From JBEKHT01 sp049516595 (lineage in GTDB: Bacteria > Chloroflexota > Anaerolineae > Anaerolineales > RBG-16-64-43): 64,000 nucleotides of DNA. Location: the NCBI GenBank assembly GCA_049516595.1, contig JBEKSY010000008.1:59006-123005 (forward strand), given 5' to 3'. The notes beneath the pieces were generated by a model. The model was not told where the DNA came from. It was given only the letters and a program-made list of their open reading frames with translations, and did no database searches. Below, one piece after another: positions 19,107 to 27,009 of the stretch. Each line of letters starts with the position of its first letter. The first letter of the stretch is position 1. The position numbers were made by a program, and so were the translations under genes.

Positions 19107-20909
19107 CTATTCGGTTTCTATTCGAAGGACCGCCATGAAGGCTTCTTGCGGGATTTCCACTCGCCCGACCTTCTTCATGCGGCGCTTGCCGCGCTTCTGT
19201 TTCTCGAGCAGTTTCTTCTTGCGGGTGATGTCACCCCCGTAACATTTTGCCAACACATCCTTGCGCAGCGGCTTGACATTCGCCCGCGAGATTACTTTTC
19301 CTCCCGCGGCGGCTTGAATCGGAACCGCGTACAATTGCCGAGGGATCAGCTCTTTCAGCTTGGAGACGAGCGCCTGGCCTCGGCGATAGGCTTCATCGCG
19401 GTGAACAATTGAGGCGAGGGTATCCACGGCCTCCTCATTGATCAATACGTCCAGGCGGACCAAGTCTTCGGAGCGGTATTCGAGGAAGTGATAGTCGAGC
19501 GAGGCATACCCGCGTGTGCGCGACTTGAGCTGGTCATAGAAGTCGATAATCAACTCCGCCAGCGGGATTTCGAAAGTCATCTGGATGCGCCCGGGCGAAG
19601 GGTAGTCCTGAGCGCGAAAGACAGCCCGGTGCTTGTTCGCCAGATCCATCACTGTCCCGTAGTATGCCTCGGGGGTGAAAATCTGGATTTGCATCCATGG
19701 TTCACGAATCTCCTCAACCTCCCCTTCCTCGGGCAAGTCCACGGGCGAAGAAACGTGCAGGATTTCCCCGTCCCGCCGCAGGACCTCGTATTGGACGGAG
19801 GGTGCGGTGGCAATCACCTCCAGGTCATACTCACGCTCCAGCCGCTCCTGGATGATCTCCATGTGAAATAGGCCCAAGAAACCGCAGCGAAAGCCGTAGT
19901 TTAGGGCCTGGGAGGTTTCCGGCTCAAAAACGAGCGAGGCATCATTGAGCTGAAGTTTGTCCAGAGCATCCTTGAGGCTGGCGTAGTCCTCCCCCTCCAC
20001 CGGGTAGATCCCGGCGAAAACCATGGGCTTGACTTGGCGGTAACCGGGCAACCGTTCTCCCGCTGGCTGAGAGGCAGAGGTGAGGGTGTCGCCCACCCGG
20101 CATTCGCGGACTGTCTTCAGCCCGGTCGCTACATAACCCACCTCCCCTGCGGCTAGAGCCGCCACGGGGTGCATCTCCGGGCCGAAGTAGCCGACCTCAA
20201 TGGGCTCAAACCGCGCTCCAGTGGCCATGGCTACGTAGGCCTGGCCGATCCCGAGAAGACCTTCACGGATACGCAGGTAGGCGACAACTCCCTTGTAAGC
20301 GTCGTAATGCGAGTCAAAGATCAGAGCCCGCAAACGGCCCTCGATCGCTCCCGAGGGCGGTGGCACATGAGCGACGACTTTTTCCAGCACCTCCTCGATG
20401 TTCTGCCCGAGTTTGGCAGATATTCGAACCACCGATTCTTCGTCGACCCCAAGCAGCGCAGAAACCTCCTCGCATACCTCCTGAGTTCGCGCCGAGGGCA
20501 AATCGATTTTGTTCACGACCGGGATGATCTCCAGGTCCGCATCCAAGGCCATGTACAGGTTGGCCAAAGTCTGGGCCTCGATCCCCTGAGAGGCATCCAC
20601 AACCAGGATCGCACCCTCACAAGCCGCCAACGCCCGGCTGACTTCATAGGCGAAGTCCACATGGCCAGGAGTATCGATCAGATTGAGCTCGTATGTCTGG
20701 CCGTCCCGGGCGACGTAGCTCATGCGCACGGCGGAGGCCTTGATGGTCACCCCGCGCTCCCGCTCCAGATCCATACTGTCAAGCACCTGGTCCTTCATCT
20801 CTCGATCCGGTACGGTCCCCGTGCGTTGGAGCAGTCGGTCGGCGAGCGTTGATTTGCCGTGGTCCACGTGAGCGATGATGCAGAAATTCCGGATATGCGA
20901 GGTGTCCAT
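19107..20909 (-). CDS. lepA: Elongation factor 4 (LepA), ribosomal GTPase
   Basis: A 600-residue translational GTPase, the normal length for EF4. G1 is AHVDHGKST near the N-terminus, G3 is DTPGHVDF and G4 is NKID; the C-terminal LepA-specific domain ends with the basic KKKLLEKQKRGKRRMKKVG segment. EF4 acts on stalled or mistranslocated ribosomes and in 30S assembly. The ATG at 20909 is the only sensible start. It heads the long minus-strand run towards the glycosylation genes. Its leader contains a 9-bp perfect hairpin and a TATACT -10 candidate. Confidence 0.97.
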   Translation of the reverse strand: MDTSHIRNFCIIAHVDHGKSTLADRLLQRTGTVPDREMKDQVLDSMDLERERGVTIKASAVRMSYVARDGQTYELNLIDTPGHVDFAYEVSRALAACEGAILVVDASQGIEAQTLANLYMALDADLEIIPVVNKIDLPSARTQEVCEEVSALLGVDEESVVRISAKLGQNIEEVLEKVVAHVPPPSGAIEGRLRALIFDSHYDAYKGVVAYLRIREGLLGIGQAYVAMATGARFEPIEVGYFGPEMHPVAALAAGEVGYVATGLKTVRECRVGDTLTSASQPAGERLPGYRQVKPMVFAGIYPVEGEDYASLKDALDKLQLNDASLVFEPETSQALNYGFRCGFLGLFHMEIIQERLEREYDLEVIATAPSVQYEVLRRDGEILHVSSPVDLPEEGEVEEIREPWMQIQIFTPEAYYGTVMDLANKHRAVFRAQDYPSPGRIQMTFEIPLAELIIDFYDQLKSRTRGYASLDYHFLEYRSEDLVRLDVLINEEAVDTLASIVHRDEAYRRGQALVSKLKELIPRQLYAVPIQAAAGGKVISRANVKPLRKDVLAKCYGGDITRKKKLLEKQKRGKRRMKKVGRVEIPQEAFMAVLRIETE

Positions 20910-20928
20910 TCAAGGGGCCAGCATGCGA

Positions 20929-20951
20929 CCCTCCCGCAGCTGGCGGGAGGG
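20929..20951 (-). other. Perfect 9-bp hairpin in the lepA leader
   Basis: CCCTCCCGC at 20929-20937 pairs without mismatch with GCGGGAGGG at 20943-20951 around a five-base loop. It lies between the candidate -10 at 20966-20971 and the lepA ATG at 20909, ending about 20 bases before the start codon. No U-run follows in either direction, so it is not a typical intrinsic terminator. It may be an mRNA-structure element or a tlyA transcript end. Confidence 0.5.
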
Positions 20952-20965
20952 CATCCGATCCCATT

Positions 20966-20971
20966 AGTATA
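20966..20971 (-). promoter_or_regulatory. Candidate -10 box for lepA
   Basis: TATACT on the minus strand, 57 bases upstream of the lepA ATG, in the short gap after tlyA. No good -35 box is visible at the expected distance, so support rests on the hexamer, which recurs at other probable promoters in this window. Confidence 0.35.
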
Positions 20972-20989
20972 CCCTAATCGATCCCGGCC

Positions 20990-21769
20990 TCACCGCGTGG
21001 GGACGGCCTGATCCAGCAGTGTCTCCAAGAGAATGTCGCTGGGTTCCCGCCTTAGCCAGAGCAGGAACTCGCGGTTGCCGGCCGGGCCGACCAGAGGGGA
21101 GAGAAGCAGACCATGGGCGAACAAACCGAGCGAGCCGGCCGCGCGGACGACTTCCGCAATCGCGCGCCGATGAACCTGCGGATCCCGGACGACCCCCCCG
21201 CGTCCCACTTCCCGGCGGCCAGCCTCAAACTGAGGCTTGACCAGGGCCACAATCTCCCCGTGCGCGTCGAGCCAGCCCACCATGGCTGGCAGAAGCAGAC
21301 GCAACGAAATGAACGAGGCATCCGCGGTTGCCAGTCCGACCGGCTCAGGGAGTGACCTCAGGTAGCGGGCATTGACCCCCTCCAGGACCACAACCCGTGA
21401 ATCGTTGCGCAGTTTCCAGTCGAGGATTCCCCGCCCCACGTCGATCGCGTAGACTCGACCGGCTTCATGCCGAAGCAGACAGTCGGTGAACCCGCCCGTG
21501 GAAGAGCCGACATCCGCGCAGGTCTTCCCTTTCACGATGACCGGAAGCATTTGCAGCGCGGCCTCGAGTTTCTCTCCTCCCCGAGAGACAAAGGGGGGCT
21601 TTCCGGTTAGCTCCACGCGGCTCTCCGGATTCACCGCCCTTCCGGGCTGGTCACAGGCCTCTCCGTTGAGCCGGACACGGCCCTCGCGGATCAGCAACTG
21701 CGCCTGGGCACGCGAGCCGGCCAATCCTCGTTCGTGGACAAGAAGATCAAGGCGAACTTTCTTGGCCAT
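20990..21769 (-). CDS. tlyA: TlyA-family rRNA 2'-O-methyltransferase
   Basis: A 259-residue protein with an N-terminal S4 RNA-binding domain (RLDLLVHERGLAGSRAQAQ) and a C-terminal FtsJ-like methyltransferase domain. The SAM motif is CADVGSSTGGFTDCLL, followed by VYAIDVGRGILDWKLR. TlyA methylates 2'-hydroxyls of 16S and/or 23S rRNA; in mycobacteria this affects capreomycin susceptibility. The frame is open 27 codons further upstream, but the ATG at 21769 gives the canonical MAKK start. It diverges from fabF across a 400-bp gap. Confidence 0.92.
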   Translation of the reverse strand: MAKKVRLDLLVHERGLAGSRAQAQLLIREGRVRLNGEACDQPGRAVNPESRVELTGKPPFVSRGGEKLEAALQMLPVIVKGKTCADVGSSTGGFTDCLLRHEAGRVYAIDVGRGILDWKLRNDSRVVVLEGVNARYLRSLPEPVGLATADASFISLRLLLPAMVGWLDAHGEIVALVKPQFEAGRREVGRGGVVRDPQVHRRAIAEVVRAAGSLGLFAHGLLLSPLVGPAGNREFLLWLRREPSDILLETLLDQAVPTR

Positions 21770-22169
21770 ACCGTTGCGGGATCCCGGGGGAAATAGGATG
21801 GCACAAGCTGACGCTTTCCGAGAAACGGATTGTGCCACGCTTTCCTGCACCGGGATTCAGAAAAGGAACCGGAGGATATCTCCCCACAAGGGGACCGACA
21901 TGCTCCTGCGCGCTGCCCTGGCTGCCGCCGAGGGCGATGGAGCCTCCCCGTTCAAGTGTACTCCCCGATCTCAAATTGCCCCCCGCTGGCCGCCTTCCGC
22001 AGGCGTCGCGGACCGGATCGGGTCAGGCACCCAAGCGCTTTCTCAGGTGTTATACTTGGCAAATTACGTCCAGGTCGTCCAACATTTCGACCTGCGGGTT
22101 TGGAAATGCATCCATGGCGGATCCCTCCTCCCCGGTTGCCGCCGGGGGGATGTGGAGGTCAGAGGCCCA
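21770..22169. other. 400-bp intergenic region between tlyA and fabF
   Basis: This gap separates two divergent genes and must hold promoters for both. One good rightward extended -10 is visible at 22048-22056. Several frames stay open by chance because of high GC, but none starts with a Shine-Dalgarno site or resembles a known family. No RNA gene was recognised. Confidence 0.5.
22048..22056 (+). promoter_or_regulatory. Extended -10 promoter for fabF-fabH
   Basis: TGTTATACT matches an extended -10 (TGn followed by TATACT). Transcription would start near 22063, giving a leader of about 107 bases before the fabF GTG. The -35 region is weak, as is common for extended -10 promoters. Confidence 0.5.
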
Positions 22170-23429
22170 GTGCGATCCCGCGTCGTGATCACCGGTTTTG
22201 GGTGCGTAACCCCTCTCGGGAACGATGTGCCAACCACCTGGACCAATGCGACCCAGGGCCGGTCGGGTGTTGGCCCCATCACGCTCTTCGATGCCAGCGA
22301 ACTAGAGAGCCGGTTCGCGGCGGAGGTCAAGGGTTTCGACCCCGTTGCGCTCTTCGGCCGGAAAGAGGCCCGGCGCCTGGATCGCTACAGTCAGTTCGCC
22401 CTGGCCGCAGCTGAGCAGGCGGTAGAGTCCGCCCGGTTACGCATCGATGACAGCAACCGGGCCCGGGTGGGAGTCCTGGTGGGGACGGGCATCGGAGGAA
22501 TTGGAACGCTGCTGGAAGGCGCCGAGGTTTTGGCCAAGCACGGGCCGCGCCGAGTGAGCGCCTTTCTGGTCCCCCTCATGTTGCCCGACAGTGCCGGAGC
22601 CCAAATCGCCATTCATTTTGGAATGAGAGGCCCGAATCTCGCGGTTGTTTCAGCTTGTGCCACTGGTTCAAATGCCATTGGTGAAGCCACCGAGGTGATC
22701 CGGCGAGGGGCCGCGGATGTGATGGTTGCCGGCGGAGCTGAGGCAGGGATCGTCAAGTTGGCGATCGCAGGCTTCCTGACCATGGGCGCTCTCTCCCGAA
22801 GAAACGACGCTCCTGAAAAAGCCTCCCGTCCTTTTGACCTTCATCGCGACGGGTTTGTGGCTGGCGAGGGCGCAGGGATCCTACTCCTAGAGTCGCTCGA
22901 TCACGCGTTCCGGCGCGGAGCCAGGATCCTCGCCGAGGTAAAAGGCTACGGGATCAACAACGATGCCTACCACATCTCTGCTCCTCGCGAGGACGGTGCT
23001 GGAGCGGCGGAGTGCCTCCGGCTCGCGCTGAAGGATGCGGGGCTTACCCCAGAGGACATCGACTACATCAATGCACACGGGACGAGCACCCCGCTCAACG
23101 ACCGGAGCGAAACCGCTGCCATCAAGGAGGTGTTCGAGGAACGAGCGTATGACATCCCCGTCTCCTCGACAAAGTCGATGACCGGACACTTGCTGGGCGC
23201 GGCCGGGGGATTGGAAGCAATCTTTTCGGTCCTTGCCATTCGTGACGGCGTCTTGCCTCCGACAATAAATTACGAAACCGCGGATCCGGAGTGCGATCTG
23301 GACTACGTACCCAATCAATCTCGCCGGAAGAGGATCCGCCACGTCATGTCGAATTCCTTCGGGTTTGGCGGACATAACGCCTGTCTGGTTTTCGGCCCGC
23401 CCCCTGGAGAGAGTGAGACCTCAGAATGA
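22170..23429 (+). CDS. fabF: Beta-ketoacyl-ACP synthase II
   Basis: A 419-residue condensing enzyme that elongates acyl-ACP with malonyl-ACP. The catalytic Cys163 lies in VVSACATGSNAIG, and the two active-site histidines are in NAHGTSTPLND and SMTGHLLGAAGG. The frame is open far upstream; the GTG at 22170 is chosen because it starts directly before the first strand (RVVITGFGCVTPLG) and has GGAGG 11 bases upstream. A GTG at 22152 is possible. It overlaps fabH by 4 bp (ATGA). No acpP, fabD or fabG gene is nearby. Confidence 0.95.
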   Translation: MRSRVVITGFGCVTPLGNDVPTTWTNATQGRSGVGPITLFDASELESRFAAEVKGFDPVALFGRKEARRLDRYSQFALAAAEQAVESARLRIDDSNRARVGVLVGTGIGGIGTLLEGAEVLAKHGPRRVSAFLVPLMLPDSAGAQIAIHFGMRGPNLAVVSACATGSNAIGEATEVIRRGAADVMVAGGAEAGIVKLAIAGFLTMGALSRRNDAPEKASRPFDLHRDGFVAGEGAGILLLESLDHAFRRGARILAEVKGYGINNDAYHISAPREDGAGAAECLRLALKDAGLTPEDIDYINAHGTSTPLNDRSETAAIKEVFEERAYDIPVSSTKSMTGHLLGAAGGLEAIFSVLAIRDGVLPPTINYETADPECDLDYVPNQSRRKRIRHVMSNSFGFGGHNACLVFGPPPGESETSE

Positions 23430-24538
23430 CCCGGTACGCGCACATTGTCGGCTGGGGCATGAGTGTGCCCAGCCGGGTTCTCACCAACTACGAGCTGGCT
23501 CAGATGGTCAATACCTCTGAGGAATGGATCCTCACCCGGACGGGCATTCGCGAGCGCCACATTGCAGAACCCCATCAAACGACTGCGAGCCTGGCGACGG
23601 ATGCCGCTCGTCGGGCCTTGGCTCTGGCCGGTCTTACGCCCCTCCAAATCGACCTCATCATTGTCGCCACCTCCTCGCCGGAGCATATTTTCCCGGCCAC
23701 CGCCTGCCTGGTCCAGGATCGACTGGGCGCGACGCATGCGGGTGCCTTCGATCTATCGGCCGCGTGCTCGGGATTCATCTATGCCTTGGCCGTTGCCTCC
23801 CAGATGATCGCCACCGGAAGCAACGATCGCGCCCTGGTCATTGGAGCGGAAACCCTTTCCCGAATTGTGAACTGGCAGGACCGGGACACGTGCGTCCTCT
23901 TTGGGGACGGGGCGGGCGCCTTCGTGTTGCAAGGCAGTACGGAAGAGGGTGGACTGCTGGCCCACACGATGCACTCGGATGGTTCTGGGGCCGACCTGCT
24001 CTCCCTCCCCGGCGGCGGGAGCCGCTTCCCGACGAGCCAGGAAACGATTGAAAAGGGGCTCCACTATGTGTCGATGAACGGCCGCGAGGTCTACCGATTT
24101 GCGACACGCGTAATGGCCTCCGCCACAAGAGAAGTCACTCGCAAAGCCGGGATTCGCTTGCGAGATATCGATCGGATCGTCCCTCACCAGGCAAACTTGC
24201 GCATCATCGAAATAGCAGCCAAGAGCCTGGAGCTACCTTTGGAGCGATTCATCGTGAACGTCGACCGATATGGCAATACGTCGACCGCCTCTATCCCGAT
24301 CGCCGTTTGCGAGGCTGTGGAAGCCGGGAAAATCCAGCCTGGCAACCGGATTGTGCTGGTGGGGTTCGGCGCCGGCCTCACCTGGGGATCTGCCCTGATC
24401 GAGTGGGGCGTCGCCGGGAGGGCTCAGCCGGCCGCATGGTGGCAATCCGGATTCTTCATTCTCCGCATCTTGGCCAAGTTGAGATCCTGGCTGCTCCGGG
24501 TACAGCGGCGATTTGAGTCCTTCTTCTGGCGCGATTGA
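23426..24538 (+). CDS. fabH: Beta-ketoacyl-ACP synthase III with C-terminal amphipathic extension
   Basis: A 370-residue initiation enzyme that condenses acyl-CoA with malonyl-ACP. The catalytic Cys114 is in DLSAACSGFIYA, His in RIVPHQANLRI and Asn in NVDRYGNTSTASIP. Normal FabH proteins end soon after the GAGLTWGSALIEW motif; here about 42 further residues follow, rich in Trp, Phe, Leu and Arg (FILRILAKLRSWLLRVQRR), suggesting an amphipathic membrane-binding helix. The start overlaps fabF by ATGA. The primer specificity (acetyl or branched) cannot be told. Confidence 0.94.
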   Translation: MTRYAHIVGWGMSVPSRVLTNYELAQMVNTSEEWILTRTGIRERHIAEPHQTTASLATDAARRALALAGLTPLQIDLIIVATSSPEHIFPATACLVQDRLGATHAGAFDLSAACSGFIYALAVASQMIATGSNDRALVIGAETLSRIVNWQDRDTCVLFGDGAGAFVLQGSTEEGGLLAHTMHSDGSGADLLSLPGGGSRFPTSQETIEKGLHYVSMNGREVYRFATRVMASATREVTRKAGIRLRDIDRIVPHQANLRIIEIAAKSLELPLERFIVNVDRYGNTSTASIPIAVCEAVEAGKIQPGNRIVLVGFGAGLTWGSALIEWGVAGRAQPAAWWQSGFFILRILAKLRSWLLRVQRRFESFFWRD

Positions 24539-24588
24539 GCCGGGCCTCACTCTTTCGCCCCCAGCGGGAACCGCGCCCGACGACCGAC

Positions 24589-24617
24589 TGGACAGCAGTA
24601 AGGCAATACGGTAGAAT
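24589..24617 (+). promoter_or_regulatory. Sigma-70-type promoter for rpsT
   Basis: TGGACA at 24589-24594 and TAGAAT at 24612-24617 are separated by exactly 17 bases. The expected start is near 24624, about 40 bases before the rpsT start codon. It lies in the short gap after fabH. Confidence 0.6.
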
Positions 24618-24664
24618 CGTTATACGTTCGCGGAACGCTGGTCTCCACATACGGGAGGTTTCAT

Positions 24665-24949
24665 TTGGCAAACACTGACTCTGCCCTCAAGCGCATCCGC
24701 AGCAATGAGCGCAAACGGATCCGCAATCGACTCGCCGTCAACCGATCGCGTTCAGCGGTTCGCAAGGCTCGCTTGGTCATTGGCTCGGGCTCCAAAGAGG
24801 AATCGGCGCGAGCGGTCCAGGAAGCTATTCGGCAGCTTGACCGAGCCGCAGAGAGAGGACGCATCCACAAGAACAACGCGGCACGAAGAAAGAGTCGGCT
24901 GATGAAGGCTTACAGTCAAGCGACGGAGAGCCAGAAAGGCTCCAAGTAG
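24665..24949 (+). CDS. rpsT: 30S ribosomal protein S20
   Basis: A 94-residue, strongly basic protein with the S20 pattern: an N-terminal SALKRIRSNERKRIRNR and a C-terminal RIHKNNAARRKSRLMK. It binds the 5' domain of 16S rRNA early in 30S assembly. The start is TTG, with GGGAGG about six bases upstream. It has its own promoter and a clear intrinsic terminator, so it is a single-gene unit. Confidence 0.95.
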   Translation: MANTDSALKRIRSNERKRIRNRLAVNRSRSAVRKARLVIGSGSKEESARAVQEAIRQLDRAAERGRIHKNNAARRKSRLMKAYSQATESQKGSK

Positions 24950-24985
24950 AACGGGAGCTTAGCCGGGTGCAAGGACGGAGAGACC

Positions 24986-25015
24986 AGGGCCCCTTTTCGG
25001 GGGCCCTTTACTTTC
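24986..25015 (+). terminator. Rho-independent terminator of rpsT
   Basis: AGGGCCCC at 24986-24993 pairs perfectly with GGGGCCCT at 25000-25007 around a six-base loop, followed by the T-rich TTACTTTC. It begins 37 bases after the rpsT stop. Confidence 0.85.
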
Positions 25016-25048
25016 CTGAACCGCGCTGGATCCCCCTGAGCCTTCGTT

Positions 25049-25054
25049 TATAAT
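25049..25054 (+). promoter_or_regulatory. -10 box for argS
   Basis: A perfect TATAAT about 90 bases upstream of the argS ATG. The best -35 candidate, TGGATC at 25027-25032 with a 16-base spacer, is weak. It follows the rpsT terminator, so a new promoter is needed here. Confidence 0.5.
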
Positions 25055-25143
25055 CGCAGGGACCGCCCTCTCCCCCATCCGGCCGGTAGAATCCGCAGGA
25101 AAAGGGCGCAGGCTTCGGCGGTCGCGAGGATCGATTCATCAAT

Positions 25144-26949
25144 ATGTACGAATCCGAACTCAAAGAGGTGGGATCTCAGATCTGCGCCGAAATCGAACGG
25201 CAAGGCGGCCCCTCGCACCTGACGGTCGAATGGACTCCGATTCCCCTCTCCCACCAGTGGGGGATCGGAACCTCTGTCTGCCTCAAGGCCGCAGCCGCCC
25301 TCGTGCGATCAGGGCGCTCCTCCCTGCCGGTACCCGAGCAGGCCCAACGCCTGGCAAAGGGAATCACCGAAGGGCTTCGCCTTTCCGAGGACTTCGCGCA
25401 CGTTGAGGCCGCGCGGGGCTACGTGAACCTGTATTTCGACACCCGACGCTATGTCCGCCATGTCCTCAAGGAGGTGTTGGAACAGGGCGCAGAGTTCGGA
25501 AGAGGAGAACCGAGAGGGGAGCGGGTGATGGTGGAGTTCGCCCAGCCTAACACTCACCATTCGTTCCATATCGGCCATTTTCGCAATGCAGTGCTTGGCG
25601 AATCGCTCGCCCGGCTGGTCGAGTTTGCCGGGTTCAACGCGGTTCGGGCCAGTTATCCGGGAGACATCGGCCTGGGAGTGATCCGTTGCCTGTGGGCCTA
25701 CCTCAAGTTCTATCAGGGCCAGGAGCCGACCGGGGTCATGGAACGCGGACGATGGCTGGCCAAGATTTACGCGGAAGCTACCGCTCTGCTGGAACCTCAG
25801 AGCCCAGAGACTGAGGAGCAACGAGTGCGCCGGGAAGAATACGGCTTGGAGGTTAGGGAACTCTACCAGAAGTGGGATGCCGGAGACCCGGAGACACGCG
25901 CCCTGTGGCGGCGCACTCGCCAATGGAGCCTGGATGAGCTCGCGGAGATCTTGAAACTGCTTAGCATCCCCATCGACGTGTTCTTCTTCGAAAGCGAAGC
26001 GGACGAACCGGGCAAGGCTATTGTTGAGGAGCTCATCCGTCTGGGGATCGCTGAGGATGAGCGGATGCAGGGAGGTCCGGTTATCGTCCGTATCGACGAG
26101 AAGCTTGGCCTGAAGAAAGAAACCTACCGGACTGCCGTTCTTTTGCGGAGCGATGGAACTACCCTTTATCTAACCAAAGACCTAGCCCTGGCCAAGATCA
26201 AGTTTGAGAACTTCCACATTGATCGATCGGTTTATGTTGTGGATTTCCGTCAGAGCCTGCACTTCCAGCAAGTCTTCAAGATCCTACAATTGTTGGGGTT
26301 TGAGCAGGCTTCGAAATGCTTTCACTTGGCCTACGAAATGGTCACCCTGCCAGAAGGCACCATGTCAGCCCGTCGGGGGCGGGTGGTTTACTTCCTGGAC
26401 GTGGCCGAGGAGGCTCAGCGCCGCGTTGTGGACATCATCGCGAAGAAAAACCCGGAGCTCACCGGAATGGCGCGCGACCAGGTGGCCTGGCAAGTCGGGC
26501 TGGGTGCCTTGAAGTACGTGATGCTTTCGGTGGACAACACGAAGCAAATCACGTTCAGCTGGGAATCCGCCCTCAACTTTGACGGACAAGCCGCTCCCTA
26601 CATCCAGTACGCGCATGTTCGCGCCTGCAGCATTCTGGACAAGGCCGGCCGGCCGCCCGGGCCGATCCCTCTGGACTATTCCTTGGCACCCGCGGAGATC
26701 GACTTGGTGGATCTGATCTCTCGGTTTCCAATCGAAGTGCAGCGGGCCGCTCTCGAATATAAACCCCTGCACATGGCCAACTATGCGTACAGCCTGGCCA
26801 GAACCTTCACGGAGTTTTATCAAGCCTGCCCGGTTCTCCAGGCCGACCCGAACGAGCGCGCCGTGCGGCTCTCGATGGTCGCGGCCGCTCGGCAGACCCT
26901 GGCCAATAGCCTGAGACTATTGGGGGTCGAGGCGCCGGACGCGATGTGA
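25144..26949 (+). CDS. argS: Arginyl-tRNA synthetase
   Basis: A 601-residue class I synthetase that charges tRNA-Arg in the cytoplasm. The HIGH motif is at residues 142-145, in a segment preceded by VEFAQPNTHHSF (the usual form is VEFSSPNIAKPFH). The KMSKS-like site is degenerate (GTMSARRGR), as is usual for many ArgRS. The C-terminal DALR anticodon-binding domain ends with LANSLRLLGVEAPDAM. The length is slightly above the bacterial average. The next gene starts 60 bp downstream. Confidence 0.95.
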   Translation: MYESELKEVGSQICAEIERQGGPSHLTVEWTPIPLSHQWGIGTSVCLKAAAALVRSGRSSLPVPEQAQRLAKGITEGLRLSEDFAHVEAARGYVNLYFDTRRYVRHVLKEVLEQGAEFGRGEPRGERVMVEFAQPNTHHSFHIGHFRNAVLGESLARLVEFAGFNAVRASYPGDIGLGVIRCLWAYLKFYQGQEPTGVMERGRWLAKIYAEATALLEPQSPETEEQRVRREEYGLEVRELYQKWDAGDPETRALWRRTRQWSLDELAEILKLLSIPIDVFFFESEADEPGKAIVEELIRLGIAEDERMQGGPVIVRIDEKLGLKKETYRTAVLLRSDGTTLYLTKDLALAKIKFENFHIDRSVYVVDFRQSLHFQQVFKILQLLGFEQASKCFHLAYEMVTLPEGTMSARRGRVVYFLDVAEEAQRRVVDIIAKKNPELTGMARDQVAWQVGLGALKYVMLSVDNTKQITFSWESALNFDGQAAPYIQYAHVRACSILDKAGRPPGPIPLDYSLAPAEIDLVDLISRFPIEVQRAALEYKPLHMANYAYSLARTFTEFYQACPVLQADPNERAVRLSMVAAARQTLANSLRLLGVEAPDAM

Positions 26950-27009
26950 GTCGGCCAGGAAGGGAACGAGCGCTCCAAGCCCGATTCCCTGAAAGCCAAA
27001 GGAGCTGCG

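Noticed and set aside
21486..22169. N-terminal extension of fabF over 228 codons
   Set aside because: The extension overlaps tlyA and the promoter region and has no similarity to FabF; the GTG at 22170 has a Shine-Dalgarno site.
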